This document shows positions 51,434 through 60,554 of a DNA stretch of 64,000 nt, one piece after another. Position 1 is the first letter of the stretch, and each line of letters starts with the position of its first letter. The notes below the pieces were generated by a model. The model searched no databases, had not been told where the DNA came from, and worked only from the letters and a program-made list of their open reading frames with translations. The stretch covers positions 15,837-79,836 of the forward strand of contig JAEZHW010000063.1 in NCBI GenBank assembly GCA_023436775.1. Reading direction: 5' to 3'. This DNA comes from Actinomycetes bacterium (lineage in GTDB: Bacteria > Actinomycetota > Actinomycetes > Actinomycetales > Microbacteriaceae). The position numbers and the translations under genes were made by a program.

Positions 51434-51802
51434 ATGATTGCCGAAATTGCAGACGGAACACGGGCAAATCGGTCACGATCGATCGCTGGGGCGAGCGTCA
51501 GCGCAGCACGATTGTCGTCGCTGAGCCTCGGACTGACCTACGGATTCATGATCGTGTCCCCGGTCGTCCTCCCTGTGGATGCCCAGTCGGCCGAGTCCAT
51601 AGCGAGTGTTCTGTCCTGGTTGAACCTGCTGCTGGCCGTAAGCGCTGCTGTCGGCGGCATCGTGGCCTGGGCCTTCCGGAAGGAACTGTCGATGTCCGAC
51701 CGGCATTGGGCCGCGTTCGGCATCGCGGCGGGCGTGACCTTCATCCTGTTCCTGGTCACAAACATCGTCACCGGACACGTCCTGTTCAGTCGGTATTTCT
51801 AG
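51434..51802 (+). CDS. Three-TM membrane protein, unknown
   Basis: 122 residues. Helices at about 28-48, 58-82 and 93-114; between the last two lies RKELSMSDRHWAA. No family recognised. The ATG is 36 bases after the preceding small gene, with GAGGA upstream, so the two may be one unit. It forms part of a patch of unrecognised membrane genes between phoU and the methyltransferase. Confidence 0.5.
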   Translation: MIAEIADGTRANRSRSIAGASVSAARLSSLSLGLTYGFMIVSPVVLPVDAQSAESIASVLSWLNLLLAVSAAVGGIVAWAFRKELSMSDRHWAAFGIAAGVTFILFLVTNIVTGHVLFSRYF

Positions 51803-51903
51803 TCCGCCGACGACCTCCACCTTGACGGCCACCCCTTGCCCTCCCCGCAGGAAGGGCGGAGAGTTAGGCACAAGATCCAAGGTGGTTCCCGGAGGAGGCT
51901 GCG

Positions 51904-52587
51904 ATGACGCAGGATGGCTGGCACGAGGTTGACGCCCTATTCGCGGACTGGTTCGCGCCGAGCGATGCAGTCCTGGCATCCACCGAGCGCCGACGGACCG
52001 AACTCGGCATGCCAAACATTGCCGTCTCGCCAGCGCATGCCAAGTTCCTGTATCTGCTCGGGAAGATCGTGCGGGCGCGGCGCATCCTCGAAATCGGCAC
52101 ACTGAGCGGTTACTCCTCTCTCTTCTTGGCCCGATCCCTGGACGCGGACGGGGAGCTGCACACCATCGAGATCAACCCCAAATGGGCTGCCGCAGCCCGC
52201 GCGAGCCTCGATGAGGCCGGCTTCCGGGAACCGTACGCCACCATTCACGTCGGCCCTGCCCTGGACGTACTGCCCGAGATCGCCGCCGCGGGGATTGGCC
52301 CATTCGACCTCGTGTTCCTCGATGCGGATAAGCGCAACAACCCGACCTACCTGGACTGGGCGATTCGCCTGTCCCGATCCGGCACGCTGATTGTGATGGA
52401 CAACGTCGTTCGTGGCAGCACCCAGATCGGCGGCGCGATCCTTGAGGCCGACACCGAGCAGCCCGACGTACAGGGAACCCGCGCCGCCCTGGAACGCATG
52501 GCCACCGATCCGAGGTTGGAGGCGACAGCGATTCAAACGGTCGGCTTCTACGGCTGGGATGGCTTCGCGCTCGCTCGGGTGCGTTAG
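51904..52587 (+). CDS. O-methyltransferase (class I, CCoAMT-like)
   Basis: 227 residues, no signal. SAM-binding motif I ILEIGTLSGYSSLFLA; motif with acidic residue ELHTIEIN; metal-site Asp in DLVFLDADKRN and DNVVRGS. This is the cation-dependent family of caffeoyl-CoA O-methyltransferase-like enzymes; in actinobacteria the substrate is unknown. AGGAGG lies six bases before the ATG. Confidence 0.92.
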   Translation: MTQDGWHEVDALFADWFAPSDAVLASTERRRTELGMPNIAVSPAHAKFLYLLGKIVRARRILEIGTLSGYSSLFLARSLDADGELHTIEINPKWAAAARASLDEAGFREPYATIHVGPALDVLPEIAAAGIGPFDLVFLDADKRNNPTYLDWAIRLSRSGTLIVMDNVVRGSTQIGGAILEADTEQPDVQGTRAALERMATDPRLEATAIQTVGFYGWDGFALARVR

Positions 52588-52626
52588 GCTCTCGACAGCA
52601 CAGGCCCCGTCCCGGAAAGGCACTCC

Positions 52627-53037
52627 ATGACTGACCCTCGCTCGGCGAACCGAAATGGCTTCGCGTTCCAGGACGACGCCCGCTCGGACGTCGACCGCGA
52701 GGCGCCGCTGCTGCTGGACGGCAAGAATCAGTACGGCAATGTCTCGGCTGCCCTCGGCGGAGTCGCCGTGGCGATCATGATCGTCGCGCAGGTGATGGTG
52801 CAGCTCGCCCAGCCCGGGCAATCGACCGCCATGATTGCCCTGATTGCTCTCGCCGGCGTGGTTGCTATCGCTGGGATCATCGTTGGGCACCTCGGCAGCA
52901 ACTTCTCCACTCGCACGGCGGCCTCCCGCACCACCACCCGCGTGGGGCTCGTGCTGAACTATCTGGTCGTGCTCGGCATCATCCTCGCCAGCGTCGGCGG
53001 GCTGATCATGCTGTTCTTCCTCAGTGGCGGCGCATAA
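52627..53037 (+). CDS. Three-TM membrane protein, unknown
   Basis: 136 residues. A polar N-terminus of about 40 residues, then TMs at about 44-62, 68-87 and 105-131, resembling the DUF4190-like arrangement with a short polar loop STRTAASRTTTR. GGAAAGG lies about eight bases upstream. Follows the O-methyltransferase by 40 bases. Confidence 0.55.
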   Translation: MTDPRSANRNGFAFQDDARSDVDREAPLLLDGKNQYGNVSAALGGVAVAIMIVAQVMVQLAQPGQSTAMIALIALAGVVAIAGIIVGHLGSNFSTRTAASRTTTRVGLVLNYLVVLGIILASVGGLIMLFFLSGGA

Positions 53038-53053
53038 CCGTTACCGCAACATG

Positions 53054-53089
53054 AAGGCGGCCGGTTCCTTGCTGGGGACCGGCCGCCTT
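53054..53089. terminator. Bidirectional terminator before gpmA
   Basis: Fifteen-base stem AAGGCGGCCGGTTCC/GGGACCGGCCGCCTT (one G-T pair), six-base loop, between convergent genes. Confidence 0.8.
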
Positions 53090-53103
53090 CGTCGTTCGAA
53101 CGC

Positions 53104-53859
53104 TTAGGCCTTCTTGGCGCCCTGTGCTGCCACTGCAGCAGCACCCGCGGCCGCGGCCTCCGGGTCAAGGTACTCGCCCGGGCCAAGCGGCATGAAGTCG
53201 GCCCCGAGGCGGTAGAGCAGCGGAATGCCGGTCGGAATATTCAGCTCAGCAATGTCCTCGTCCGAGATGGCTTCGAGGTGCTTCACCAGCGCACGCAGCG
53301 AGTTGCCGTGCGCGGTGACCAGCACTCGCTTGCCGGCGGCGAGCTGCGGCTGAATGTCCGACTCCCAGTACGGCAGCATGCGCGCGATGACGTCTTTCAG
53401 GCACTCGGTGCGCGGCACGTCGTTGCCGAGGTCGGCGTAGCGCGGGTCTCCGAACTGCGAGTAGGTGTCGTCGTCCGAAATCGGCGGCGGCGGCACGTCG
53501 AAGGAGCGGCGCCAGGTCATGAACTGCTCTTCGCCGTACTCGGCGAGGGTCTGGGCCTTGTCCTTGCCCTGCAGCGCACCATAGTGACGCTCGTTGAGGC
53601 GCCAAGAACGATACACATCGATCCAGAGGCGGTCGGCGGCAGCCAGGGCCAGGTTCGCGGTCTCGATCGCGCGCTTCAGCCGTGAGGTGAAGAGCACGTC
53701 CGGCAGCAGGTTCTTCTCGGCCATCAGCTGGCCCGCGCGGGTGCCCTCGGCACGACCGCGCTCAGTCAGTTCTGCGTCCACCCATCCGGTGAACAGGTTC
53801 TTCTCATTCCAATCACTGTGGCCGTGGCGCAGCAGGATCAGTTCGTAGCTCCCAGTCAT
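53104..53859 (-). CDS. gpmA: 2,3-bisphosphoglycerate-dependent phosphoglycerate mutase
   Basis: Interconverts 3- and 2-phosphoglycerate in glycolysis. 251 residues. Phospho-His in LLRHGHSDWNEKNLFTGW; LNERHYGALQGKDK; VTAHGNSLRALVKHLEAIS; closing IPTGIPLLYRL. The C-terminus is Ala-rich. ATG at 53859; TAGACT -10 element seven bases upstream suggests a leaderless message. Confidence 0.97.
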   Translation of the reverse strand: MTGSYELILLRHGHSDWNEKNLFTGWVDAELTERGRAEGTRAGQLMAEKNLLPDVLFTSRLKRAIETANLALAAADRLWIDVYRSWRLNERHYGALQGKDKAQTLAEYGEEQFMTWRRSFDVPPPPISDDDTYSQFGDPRYADLGNDVPRTECLKDVIARMLPYWESDIQPQLAAGKRVLVTAHGNSLRALVKHLEAISDEDIAELNIPTGIPLLYRLGADFMPLGPGEYLDPEAAAAGAAAVAAQGAKKA

Positions 53860-53866
53860 GCAGCCA

Positions 53867-53872
53867 AGTCTA
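53867..53872 (-). promoter_or_regulatory. -10 element for gpmA, leaderless
   Basis: TAGACT on the minus strand, seven bases before the gpmA ATG. Confidence 0.5.
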
Positions 53873-53905
53873 GCCAGCCGGGGCACACCCGCGCCGGACG
53901 GTGAC

Positions 53906-53911
53906 TACCCT
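53906..53911 (+). promoter_or_regulatory. -10 element, leaderless start
   Basis: TACCCT, six bases before the ATG at 53918; divergent from the gpmA element only about 35 bases away. Confidence 0.45.
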
Positions 53912-53917
53912 GGAAGC

Positions 53918-54727
53918 ATGCCTATTGGCGAGGTGACCCGCGGCACGACCGGCGTGAACCGACTGCGCCGGATTGACCGATGGATCGCCGCGCAGCCGGT
54001 GCTGCGACGCACCGCCGATCCCCTGGTGGTGGACCTCGGGTACGGGGCAAGCGCCACGACCTCGATCGAACTCTGGCAGCGGCTGCAGCCGGTGCGGCAC
54101 GACGTGGAGCTGATCGGCATCGAGATCGCGCCGGAACGCGTGCTCCTGGCGAACGAGCAGTTGGCTGCCGCCCGCGAGCGCGGCCGCATCCCCGCCTCGG
54201 CGCCGATTCGGTTCCAACACGGCGGCTTCGAGGTACCGATGCCAGGTGACCGCCGTCCCGCGGTGATTCGTGCGCTCAATGTGCTGCGGCAATACGACGA
54301 GGCCGACGTGGCCGGTCACTGGCAGCGCATGCTCGACCGCCTACAGCCCGGCGGCCTATTGGTGGAGGGCACCTGCAATGAGGTGGGTCGGATCGCAACC
54401 TGGGTGGGGCTGGACCCGTCCGGCCCACAGACCTTCACGATCTCGCTGCGCCTGACTGCCCTGGACTCCCCGCTGATCGCCGCCGAGCGCCTGCCGAAGT
54501 CCCTCATCCACCGCAACGTTCCCGGGGAACGGATCCACGCGCTGCTGCAGGACCTCGACCGACAGTGGCGCACCCACGCCGGGCTCGGAGCCCTCAGCCC
54601 CGTGCAACGTTGGCAGGCCTCGGTCCGCGGCCTGCGTGACGCCGGTTGGACGGTACTCGACGGGCCGAAGCGTTGGCGGCTCGGCGAACTCACCGTGCCC
54701 TACGCCGAGGTGGCACCCGCGTCCTAG
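53918..54727 (+). CDS. SAM-dependent methyltransferase-like protein
   Basis: 269 residues, Rossmann fold: VVDLGYGASATTSIELW is motif I, LIGIEIAPERVLLAN motif II, AVIRALNVLRQYDEADV and QPGGLLVEGTCNEVG later strands. It is conserved beside gpmA in actinobacteria; substrate unknown. No membrane segments. The frame opens 20 codons earlier without support. Confidence 0.78.
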   Translation: MPIGEVTRGTTGVNRLRRIDRWIAAQPVLRRTADPLVVDLGYGASATTSIELWQRLQPVRHDVELIGIEIAPERVLLANEQLAAARERGRIPASAPIRFQHGGFEVPMPGDRRPAVIRALNVLRQYDEADVAGHWQRMLDRLQPGGLLVEGTCNEVGRIATWVGLDPSGPQTFTISLRLTALDSPLIAAERLPKSLIHRNVPGERIHALLQDLDRQWRTHAGLGALSPVQRWQASVRGLRDAGWTVLDGPKRWRLGELTVPYAEVAPAS

Positions 54728-54768
54728 GTGACGCGCGCTTCGCACGGCGGTGGCTCGCGGTGCCGTGG

Positions 54769-55872
54769 CTACGCGCCCGAATCCGCCTGCCAGCGTTCCG
54801 ACAGCCTCGGTAGGGCCGAGCGCGCGGTCGCCTCGTCGAGGCCGGTGGCCGACAGCAGGTCCACCGCCAGCGGCCGCAGCAGCAGGACGAGCCCCGCCTC
54901 GTTCAGGTTGCGGCGCAGCACCAGCCGGTCCGGGTCAATGCGCCCGGCCGTGATCATCAACTGCTGGCGAGCGAAGGACACCTGGCTCTCGTGCTCCAGC
55001 GCCGCCGAGAGTGCAGCATACCCGGCAGCCAGGTCATCGACGAGGTCGGCGAGCGCCGGCCTCGGCAACCCGTCTTCGGTGAGAAAGTCCACCCGGCGCG
55101 CGACGACGCGCAGGTTGCGGGTTGCGTAGTCGAGGGAGTGCGCCACCTGCAGGTGCCGCGCCACCTCGGCGCGTTGTCGCCACCGCAGCGGCGAGATCTG
55201 CACTAGGGCCTGCGCCGAGTCCAGCGCAGTATGCCACTCGTCGACCAGCGGCTGGGTGGCCCGCAGCCGCTCCAAGGCCGCAGCGGCCACCGACACGTCT
55301 GCGGTTCGCAGGGCTGCGGCAAGCCGCACGAGCGCCTGCTGACTCTCCTGCAACAACACCCGTCCAGTGCGCAGACTCAGCTTCACCCCGTCCCGAGGCA
55401 GCAGCACCGCGATCAGCAGCGCAGCGGCGGCGCCGACCACGCCATCCAGCGCCCGCATGAACGGTCCCCCGTCGGGGTCCGGCAACAGTAGCACCATGCT
55501 CGCCTGGATCGCGCCGAGCGTCGCAAAGGAGGTGGAGGCACTGACCAGCCGCGCCACCAGAACGGCCAGCACCACCACGACCGAGAGTTGCCAGGCGCCC
55601 TTGCCGATCAGCAGCACCATTGCCCCGGCCAAGGCAATTCCAATGGTCATGCCGATTGCCGTCTCGAGGACACGCCGCGGCCGCACGTCCCGCGACAGGC
55701 CCAGCGAGGTGATCGCCACCGTCGCCGAAAGGAACGGCACCGCGTGTCCCAGTACGAAATGCGAGAACGAATACCCCAAGGCCGCGGCCGCGCCCAACTG
55801 AACGGCTGCGAGCGCGTCGCCGAGCATGCGCCGCCAGCCCACCTCGACGATGCGGACGCCCGGGACGCTCAT
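54769..55872 (-). CDS. FUSC family membrane protein
   Basis: 367 residues. Helices cluster in the first 150 residues (FLSATVAITSLGL, GIALAGAMVLLIG, VVVLAVLVARLVSAS), followed by a long cytoplasmic helical region. This is the aromatic-acid-exporter/fusaric-acid-resistance type (FUSC), in half-size form. Transport is predicted; substrate unknown. ATG at 55872, four bases past the ygfZ stop, hence an operon with ygfZ. Confidence 0.82.
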   Translation of the reverse strand: MSVPGVRIVEVGWRRMLGDALAAVQLGAAAALGYSFSHFVLGHAVPFLSATVAITSLGLSRDVRPRRVLETAIGMTIGIALAGAMVLLIGKGAWQLSVVVVLAVLVARLVSASTSFATLGAIQASMVLLLPDPDGGPFMRALDGVVGAAAALLIAVLLPRDGVKLSLRTGRVLLQESQQALVRLAAALRTADVSVAAAALERLRATQPLVDEWHTALDSAQALVQISPLRWRQRAEVARHLQVAHSLDYATRNLRVVARRVDFLTEDGLPRPALADLVDDLAAGYAALSAALEHESQVSFARQQLMITAGRIDPDRLVLRRNLNEAGLVLLLRPLAVDLLSATGLDEATARSALPRLSERWQADSGA

Positions 55873-55876
55873 CGAC

Positions 55877-57031
55877 TCAGTGCCCCGTGCGGGGCCGACC
55901 CAGACCAGCCTGCCGAACGGTGGCTCCCGCATCGGTCGGCACGATCGTTTCGGCCGCCGCGGCGACGAGGCCACCGCCAGAGCGGACTACCAAGGCCGCG
56001 GCCGGGTCGAGGCCGCGCTTGACCAGCGCCAGCGCGATGGGGCCCAGCTCATAGTGCATGCCCGCAGCCGTGACCCGGCCCACTGGTCGGTCGGCATCAT
56101 CCGCGTCCCGCAGCGCCACCAAGTCTCCCGGCTGCACCGGAATCGCGTCCGACCCATCCAGATGCAGCATCACGAGCCGGCGCGGCGGGTGGCCAAGGTT
56201 GTGCACCTTCGCCACCGTCTCCTGTCCGCGATAGCAGCCCTTGTTCAGGTGCACCGCCGTGCGCATCCAGTCGGTCTCATGCGGGATGGCGCGGTCATCG
56301 ACCTCGGTGCGCAGCTCAGGGCGCCAGGCGGCGATTCGCAGCGCCTCGTAGGCCAACAGACCCGACACCGACAGTCGTCCGGCAGCGATGGCCTCGATCA
56401 CCGAATCGAGCGCCGAGACCGGCAGCACCGCCTCGGACCAATTCCAGTCCTGCGCGGGGTGCGCAGCCGGGTCGGCATAGCCGTGACCGCCTGGCGCGAT
56501 GCGGGCCCAGCCGTCCTGCCAGACGGGTGCGTCCGCGGCGAGGGCGGCCACCGCCTCGCTGGGACCAAAGGACCCGAGCACGAACACGTCCGCGCTACGG
56601 TCGGTCACCTCGACCTGGCTGCGGAAGCGCATCATGGTGAGGAATCGCACCAGGCGGGCGACCTCGTCGGGTTCGACCAGCAGCCACATGGACTCGCCAT
56701 CCTCGACGATGCGTAGGGCGTGCTCGATCCGACCGTTCGGATCCAGGATCAGAGCTTCGGCGCTCTGACCAGCGGACAGTGAGGTGAGCAACTGCGAGGT
56801 GAAACTGTCCAGCCAGCGATGCCGATCCGGACCACTGACGGTGACGACGCCTCGTGGCAGCAGCACTGCCGCCCCAGCCCGCAATCGGCGCTGCTCGCCC
56901 AGCGGATCGCTGTAGTGCAGCGGCACCCCGATCGGCGCACCCTCATCGAGGGCGGACACCGCGCCCGGGATGCGCGCAAATGCCTCGACCGCGGGCGAGG
57001 CCACCGCGGGGGCGTGTTCAGGAGCGTCCAT
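55877..57031 (-). CDS. Folate-binding YgfZ/GcvT-like protein
   Basis: 384 residues. The YgfZ signature KGCYRGQETVAKVHNLGHPPR is present (given in part), with the conserved Cys. The fold is like the T protein of glycine cleavage. It takes part in tetrahydrofolate-dependent upkeep of Fe-S enzymes. The ATG at 57031 has GGAGGT seven bases upstream; a GTG one codon earlier is also open. Confidence 0.9.
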   Translation of the reverse strand: MDAPEHAPAVASPAVEAFARIPGAVSALDEGAPIGVPLHYSDPLGEQRRLRAGAAVLLPRGVVTVSGPDRHRWLDSFTSQLLTSLSAGQSAEALILDPNGRIEHALRIVEDGESMWLLVEPDEVARLVRFLTMMRFRSQVEVTDRSADVFVLGSFGPSEAVAALAADAPVWQDGWARIAPGGHGYADPAAHPAQDWNWSEAVLPVSALDSVIEAIAAGRLSVSGLLAYEALRIAAWRPELRTEVDDRAIPHETDWMRTAVHLNKGCYRGQETVAKVHNLGHPPRRLVMLHLDGSDAIPVQPGDLVALRDADDADRPVGRVTAAGMHYELGPIALALVKRGLDPAAALVVRSGGGLVAAAAETIVPTDAGATVRQAGLGRPRTGH

Positions 57032-57064
57032 CACTGGACCTCCCCTCTCGGAACGCGGACTCGA

Positions 57065-57178
57065 TTAGCGCTGGCCGCGGTACAGGCGGTGCAGCACGAC
57101 GTACGAGACCCAAGCGACGCCGACAACGACCAGACCCAGCAGGCCCAGGAACACCAGTTCGAGCGCGAGAAGATTCAT
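57065..57178 (-). CDS. 37-residue membrane protein
   Basis: Short gene: MNLLALELVFLGLLGLVVVG, then VAWVSYVVLHRLYRGQR. One TM (about 4-27) followed by a basic end, a typical small inner-membrane peptide. TAA stop. It lies between ygfZ and the next small membrane gene; both neighbours are on the same strand. No database check was possible, so it rests on the sensible composition, start, stop and position. Confidence 0.5.
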   Translation of the reverse strand: MNLLALELVFLGLLGLVVVGVAWVSYVVLHRLYRGQR

Positions 57179-57187
57179 GGCCCTAGT

Positions 57188-57490
57188 CTACGCCCAGACC
57201 TGAGAAGCCACGGCGAGCGGCACAGCCGCATCCAGCGGCAGCCAGTGCACGATGGCCGAGGCGATCAGCAGCAACACCGCTGCCCCACCCGCCGAGGCCA
57301 CCACGCGCCGCATCGCGCCCGGCTGTTGCACGGTGAGCTGCAGCACAAAGGCGCCGAAGAGTAGGAACACCAGCAGCACCGGCGGCAGCATCACCCGCAG
57401 GCCCTGGTCTTGGATGGCGAACACGACCACCGCGGCGCCGATTAGGGCAGCCAGCCACACCAGTCCCACACTGCCGCGCGCCCATGTCAT
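57188..57490 (-). CDS. Small three-TM membrane protein
   Basis: 100 residues with helices at about 8-27, 34-52 and 63-84 and a short cytoplasmic RR motif. No family recognised. CACAAT -10 element six bases before the ATG suggests a leaderless start. It may be co-transcribed with the 37-residue protein and ygfZ. The longer frame to 57556 would overlap the divergent glnR leader. Confidence 0.6.
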   Translation of the reverse strand: MTWARGSVGLVWLAALIGAAVVVFAIQDQGLRVMLPPVLLVFLLFGAFVLQLTVQQPGAMRRVVASAGGAAVLLLIASAIVHWLPLDAAVPLAVASQVWA

Positions 57491-57496
57491 ACCCCT

Positions 57497-57502
57497 ATTG
57501 TG
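57497..57502 (-). promoter_or_regulatory. -10 element, leaderless start
   Basis: CACAAT on the minus strand, six bases before the ATG at 57490. Confidence 0.4.
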
Positions 57503-57601
57503 CCGGAGAAACCTCACCGGGCAGGATTCGGTGTTGGCAGAGACGTACAAGTCCATCCGCAGGCCACACTAGGATGGGAATGTTCGAACCCGGGAGGTGG
57601 T

Positions 57602-58279
57602 ATGGCGCAGGTCACCGTCCTGAGTTCTGCCCCAGGCCCGGAACCGGTCCCCGCTCTCGGATTGCTCAGTCACCAGGTTCGTCGTGTGCCCGCGGACGCC
57701 TCGCAACTGGTCACCGCCAGCAACAGCGATCTGGTGATTATCGATGCCCGCCGTGACTTGGCTGGCGCAAAGTCACTGTGCAAGATCCTGTCGAGTTCTG
57801 GCAACGCGGTCCCGATCATCCTGGCGGTCACCGAAGGCGGCTTGGCCGCGCTCAGCCCCGACTGGGGCATCTCGGATGTACTGCTCGAACAGGCCGGCCC
57901 GGCCGAGGTCGACGCCCGGATTCGCCTCGCGATCGGACGCAACCCCAGCGATTCCAGCCAGACCCCGATTCGCGCCTCCGGCGTGGTCATTGACGAGGCA
58001 AGCTACTCCGCGAAGGTGCGTGGCCGGCCGCTCGACCTGACCTTCAAGGAATTTGAACTGCTGCGCTTCCTGGCCTCGCACCCGTCCCGCGTATTTACCC
58101 GGGAACAGCTCCTCAGCGAGGTGTGGGGATACGACTACTTCGGTGGCACCCGAACTGTGGACGTGCACGTGCGTCGTCTGCGCGCCAAGCTCGGCGACTT
58201 GGAGGGTCTGATCGGTACGGTCCGCAACGTGGGGTACCGCTTCAACCTCAGCGAAGACGACGCTGTCGACGAGGAATAA
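57602..58279 (+). CDS. glnR: Orphan regulator GlnR
   Basis: 225 residues, OmpR-type. Receiver-like domain (1-115) contains VIIDARRDLAGAKSLCKIL: Asp48 is present, but the acidic pair and the switch Lys (here in LLEQAGPAEVDAR) are missing, as in atypical GlnR. Winged helix: LTFKEFELLRFLASHPSRVFTREQLL, then GGTRTVDVHVRRLRAKLG. GlnR is the nitrogen-assimilation regulator of actinobacteria. No kinase adjoins. GGGAGGTGG precedes the ATG directly. In mycobacteria glnR also lies near phosphate genes. Confidence 0.88.
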   Translation: MAQVTVLSSAPGPEPVPALGLLSHQVRRVPADASQLVTASNSDLVIIDARRDLAGAKSLCKILSSSGNAVPIILAVTEGGLAALSPDWGISDVLLEQAGPAEVDARIRLAIGRNPSDSSQTPIRASGVVIDEASYSAKVRGRPLDLTFKEFELLRFLASHPSRVFTREQLLSEVWGYDYFGGTRTVDVHVRRLRAKLGDLEGLIGTVRNVGYRFNLSEDDAVDEE

Positions 58280-58370
58280 GGGGCAGGGTGTGGCCACGCG
58301 AAGCAGCGCGGACTCCCCCACCCAGATTGCTGCCGTTTCCACCGACATTGCCCCGGGGGTGAGTGCTTAG

Positions 58371-60554
58371 ATGGAACGCATGGACGCGGAGCAGCTGGAC
58401 ACTGGCACCCAGACTGTCACCGACCTCGATGATGACTTCGAGTCGGTCGACACAGGTGATTCCGAGTTGCCCGATGATCGATTCCTGGACCGCGAACTCA
58501 GTTGGCTCGCCTTTAACACGCGCGTGCTGGAGTTGGCCGAGGACGAATCCTTGCCAGTGCTGGAACGGGCGAATTTCATGGCAATCTTCGCGTCCAACCT
58601 GGACGAGTTCTTTATGGTGCGGGTGGCTGGTCTGAAACGCCGCATCAGCACTGGCCTAGCCGTGCCAAGTGCCGCAGGCGTCGCCCCGCAGACGGTCCTG
58701 GACAATGTCCGCCGCGAGGCCTACGAACTGCAATTGCGGCATGCCCAGGCGTTCAGCGCCTCCGTGCTGCCGTCCCTGGCTGAGGCGGGAATTCGGCTGG
58801 TGCGCTGGGACGACCTCGACGGCGATGAGAAGCAACGCCTCGGCGACCTCTATAGCGAGATGATCTTCCCGGTGCTGATGCCGTTGGCCGTGGACCCGGC
58901 CCACCCCTTCCCATACATCTCGGGCCTCTCGTTGAACATTTCGGTGCGGGTGCAGCACCCGAAAAAGAAGAAGCCCGAGTTCGCCCGCATCAAGGTGCCG
59001 CCGGTGCTGCCGCGCTTCCTGCCGGTGGACTCCCCCAACGCCTCGGATGCGACCGCATTTATCGCGCTGGAAGACCTGATCGAGCACCACCTGGACGAAC
59101 TGTTCCCAGGCATGACGGTACTCGACCACCACGTGTTCCGAGTCACGCGCAATGAGGACGTCGTCGTCGAGGAGGACGAAACCGAGAACCTGCTGCAGGC
59201 CCTCGAAAAGGAACTCCTCAAGCGCCGCTTCGGTCCGCCGATTCGCCTCGAAATCACCGAAGGCATGGACGACGAGACGCTCGAACTATTGATGCGAGAA
59301 CTCGGCATCGGCCCGAAGTCGGTGTTCCGACTGCCGGACCCGCTGGACCTGTCCGGGCTGTTCGATATCGCCGGTCTCGACCGCCCGCACCTGCACTATC
59401 CCAAGCATGTGCCGATGACGCATCCCCAGTTGCAGCCGGCCAGCCCCGAGGACCCGGTGGACGTGTTCAGCTCAGTTCGTCGCGGCGACGTGCTGCTGCA
59501 CCACCCCTACGATTCCTTCGCGACCAGCGTGCAGGCCTTCATTCGCCAGGCCGCCGATGACCCGCACGTGCTCGCCATCAAGCAGACCCTGTACCGCACC
59601 AGTGGTGACAGCCCGATCGTGCAGGCACTGATCGATGCCGCCGAACGCGGCAAGCAGGTGCTCGCCCTGGTCGAGATCAAGGCCCGTTTCGACGAGAACG
59701 CGAACATCACCTGGGCGCGCAAACTCGAACAGGCCGGCGTGCACGTGGTCTACGGCCTGGTCGGACTGAAGACCCACGCCAAGTTGGCGTTGGTGATCCG
59801 TCACGAAGACGGCAAGCTGCGGCATTACAGCCACATCGGCACCGGCAACTACAACCCCAAGACCTCGCGACTGTATGAGGATTTCGGCCTGCTCACCTGT
59901 GACGAGCAGATCGGTCAGGACCTGACCCGCCTGTTCAACGAGTTGTCCGGCTACGCGATCGAGAAGAAGTTCAAGCGACTGCTGGTGGCACCGCGATATC
60001 TGCGCAGCTCGTTACTGAAGCACATCCGCCAGGCATCGAAGGCCGCTGCCGCGGGCAAATCGGCCCGGATCCGCATCAAGGTCAATTCCCTGGTGGATGA
60101 GGCGATCATCGATGGCCTGTACCGCGCCAGTCAGGCCGGGGTGGACGTCGAAGTGTGGGTGCGCGGCATTTGCTCGCTCGTTCCGGGCGTTGCGGGCATG
60201 AGTGAGCGCATTCGGGTGCGTTCGGTGCTCGGCCGTTACCTGGAGCACAGCCGCGTCTTTCTGTTCGACATCGATGGCGAGACCACCGCCTACATCGGCA
60301 GCGCTGACATGATGCATCGAAACTTGGATCGTCGGGTAGAGGCGCTGGTGCGTCTGGTGGAGCCCGGCCAGATTGAGGAGTTGGATCGGGTGTTTACCGA
60401 GGCCATGGCGCCGACGACCGCGGCGTGGGAACTGCACGCGGATGGACGATGGCAACGGCGCCACCTGGCCGAGGACGGCTCACCCCTGACGGATCTGCAG
60501 GATTCGATCATGACGAGGTTGGGGCAGCGCAAGCGCTCGGGGACGATCCGATGA
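58371..60554 (+). CDS. ppk1: Polyphosphate kinase 1
   Basis: Makes polyphosphate from ATP, reversibly. 727 residues with the four-domain PPK1 layout: N domain (FLDRELSWLAFNTRVLEL), head, and two PLD-like catalytic domains. The autophosphorylated His is in SHIGTGNYNPKTSRLYEDF; HHPYDSF and HSRVFLFD are also typical. The N-terminus has an acidic 35-residue extension. The stop overlaps mutT1 in ATGA. Confidence 0.96.
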   Translation: MERMDAEQLDTGTQTVTDLDDDFESVDTGDSELPDDRFLDRELSWLAFNTRVLELAEDESLPVLERANFMAIFASNLDEFFMVRVAGLKRRISTGLAVPSAAGVAPQTVLDNVRREAYELQLRHAQAFSASVLPSLAEAGIRLVRWDDLDGDEKQRLGDLYSEMIFPVLMPLAVDPAHPFPYISGLSLNISVRVQHPKKKKPEFARIKVPPVLPRFLPVDSPNASDATAFIALEDLIEHHLDELFPGMTVLDHHVFRVTRNEDVVVEEDETENLLQALEKELLKRRFGPPIRLEITEGMDDETLELLMRELGIGPKSVFRLPDPLDLSGLFDIAGLDRPHLHYPKHVPMTHPQLQPASPEDPVDVFSSVRRGDVLLHHPYDSFATSVQAFIRQAADDPHVLAIKQTLYRTSGDSPIVQALIDAAERGKQVLALVEIKARFDENANITWARKLEQAGVHVVYGLVGLKTHAKLALVIRHEDGKLRHYSHIGTGNYNPKTSRLYEDFGLLTCDEQIGQDLTRLFNELSGYAIEKKFKRLLVAPRYLRSSLLKHIRQASKAAAAGKSARIRIKVNSLVDEAIIDGLYRASQAGVDVEVWVRGICSLVPGVAGMSERIRVRSVLGRYLEHSRVFLFDIDGETTAYIGSADMMHRNLDRRVEALVRLVEPGQIEELDRVFTEAMAPTTAAWELHADGRWQRRHLAEDGSPLTDLQDSIMTRLGQRKRSGTIR

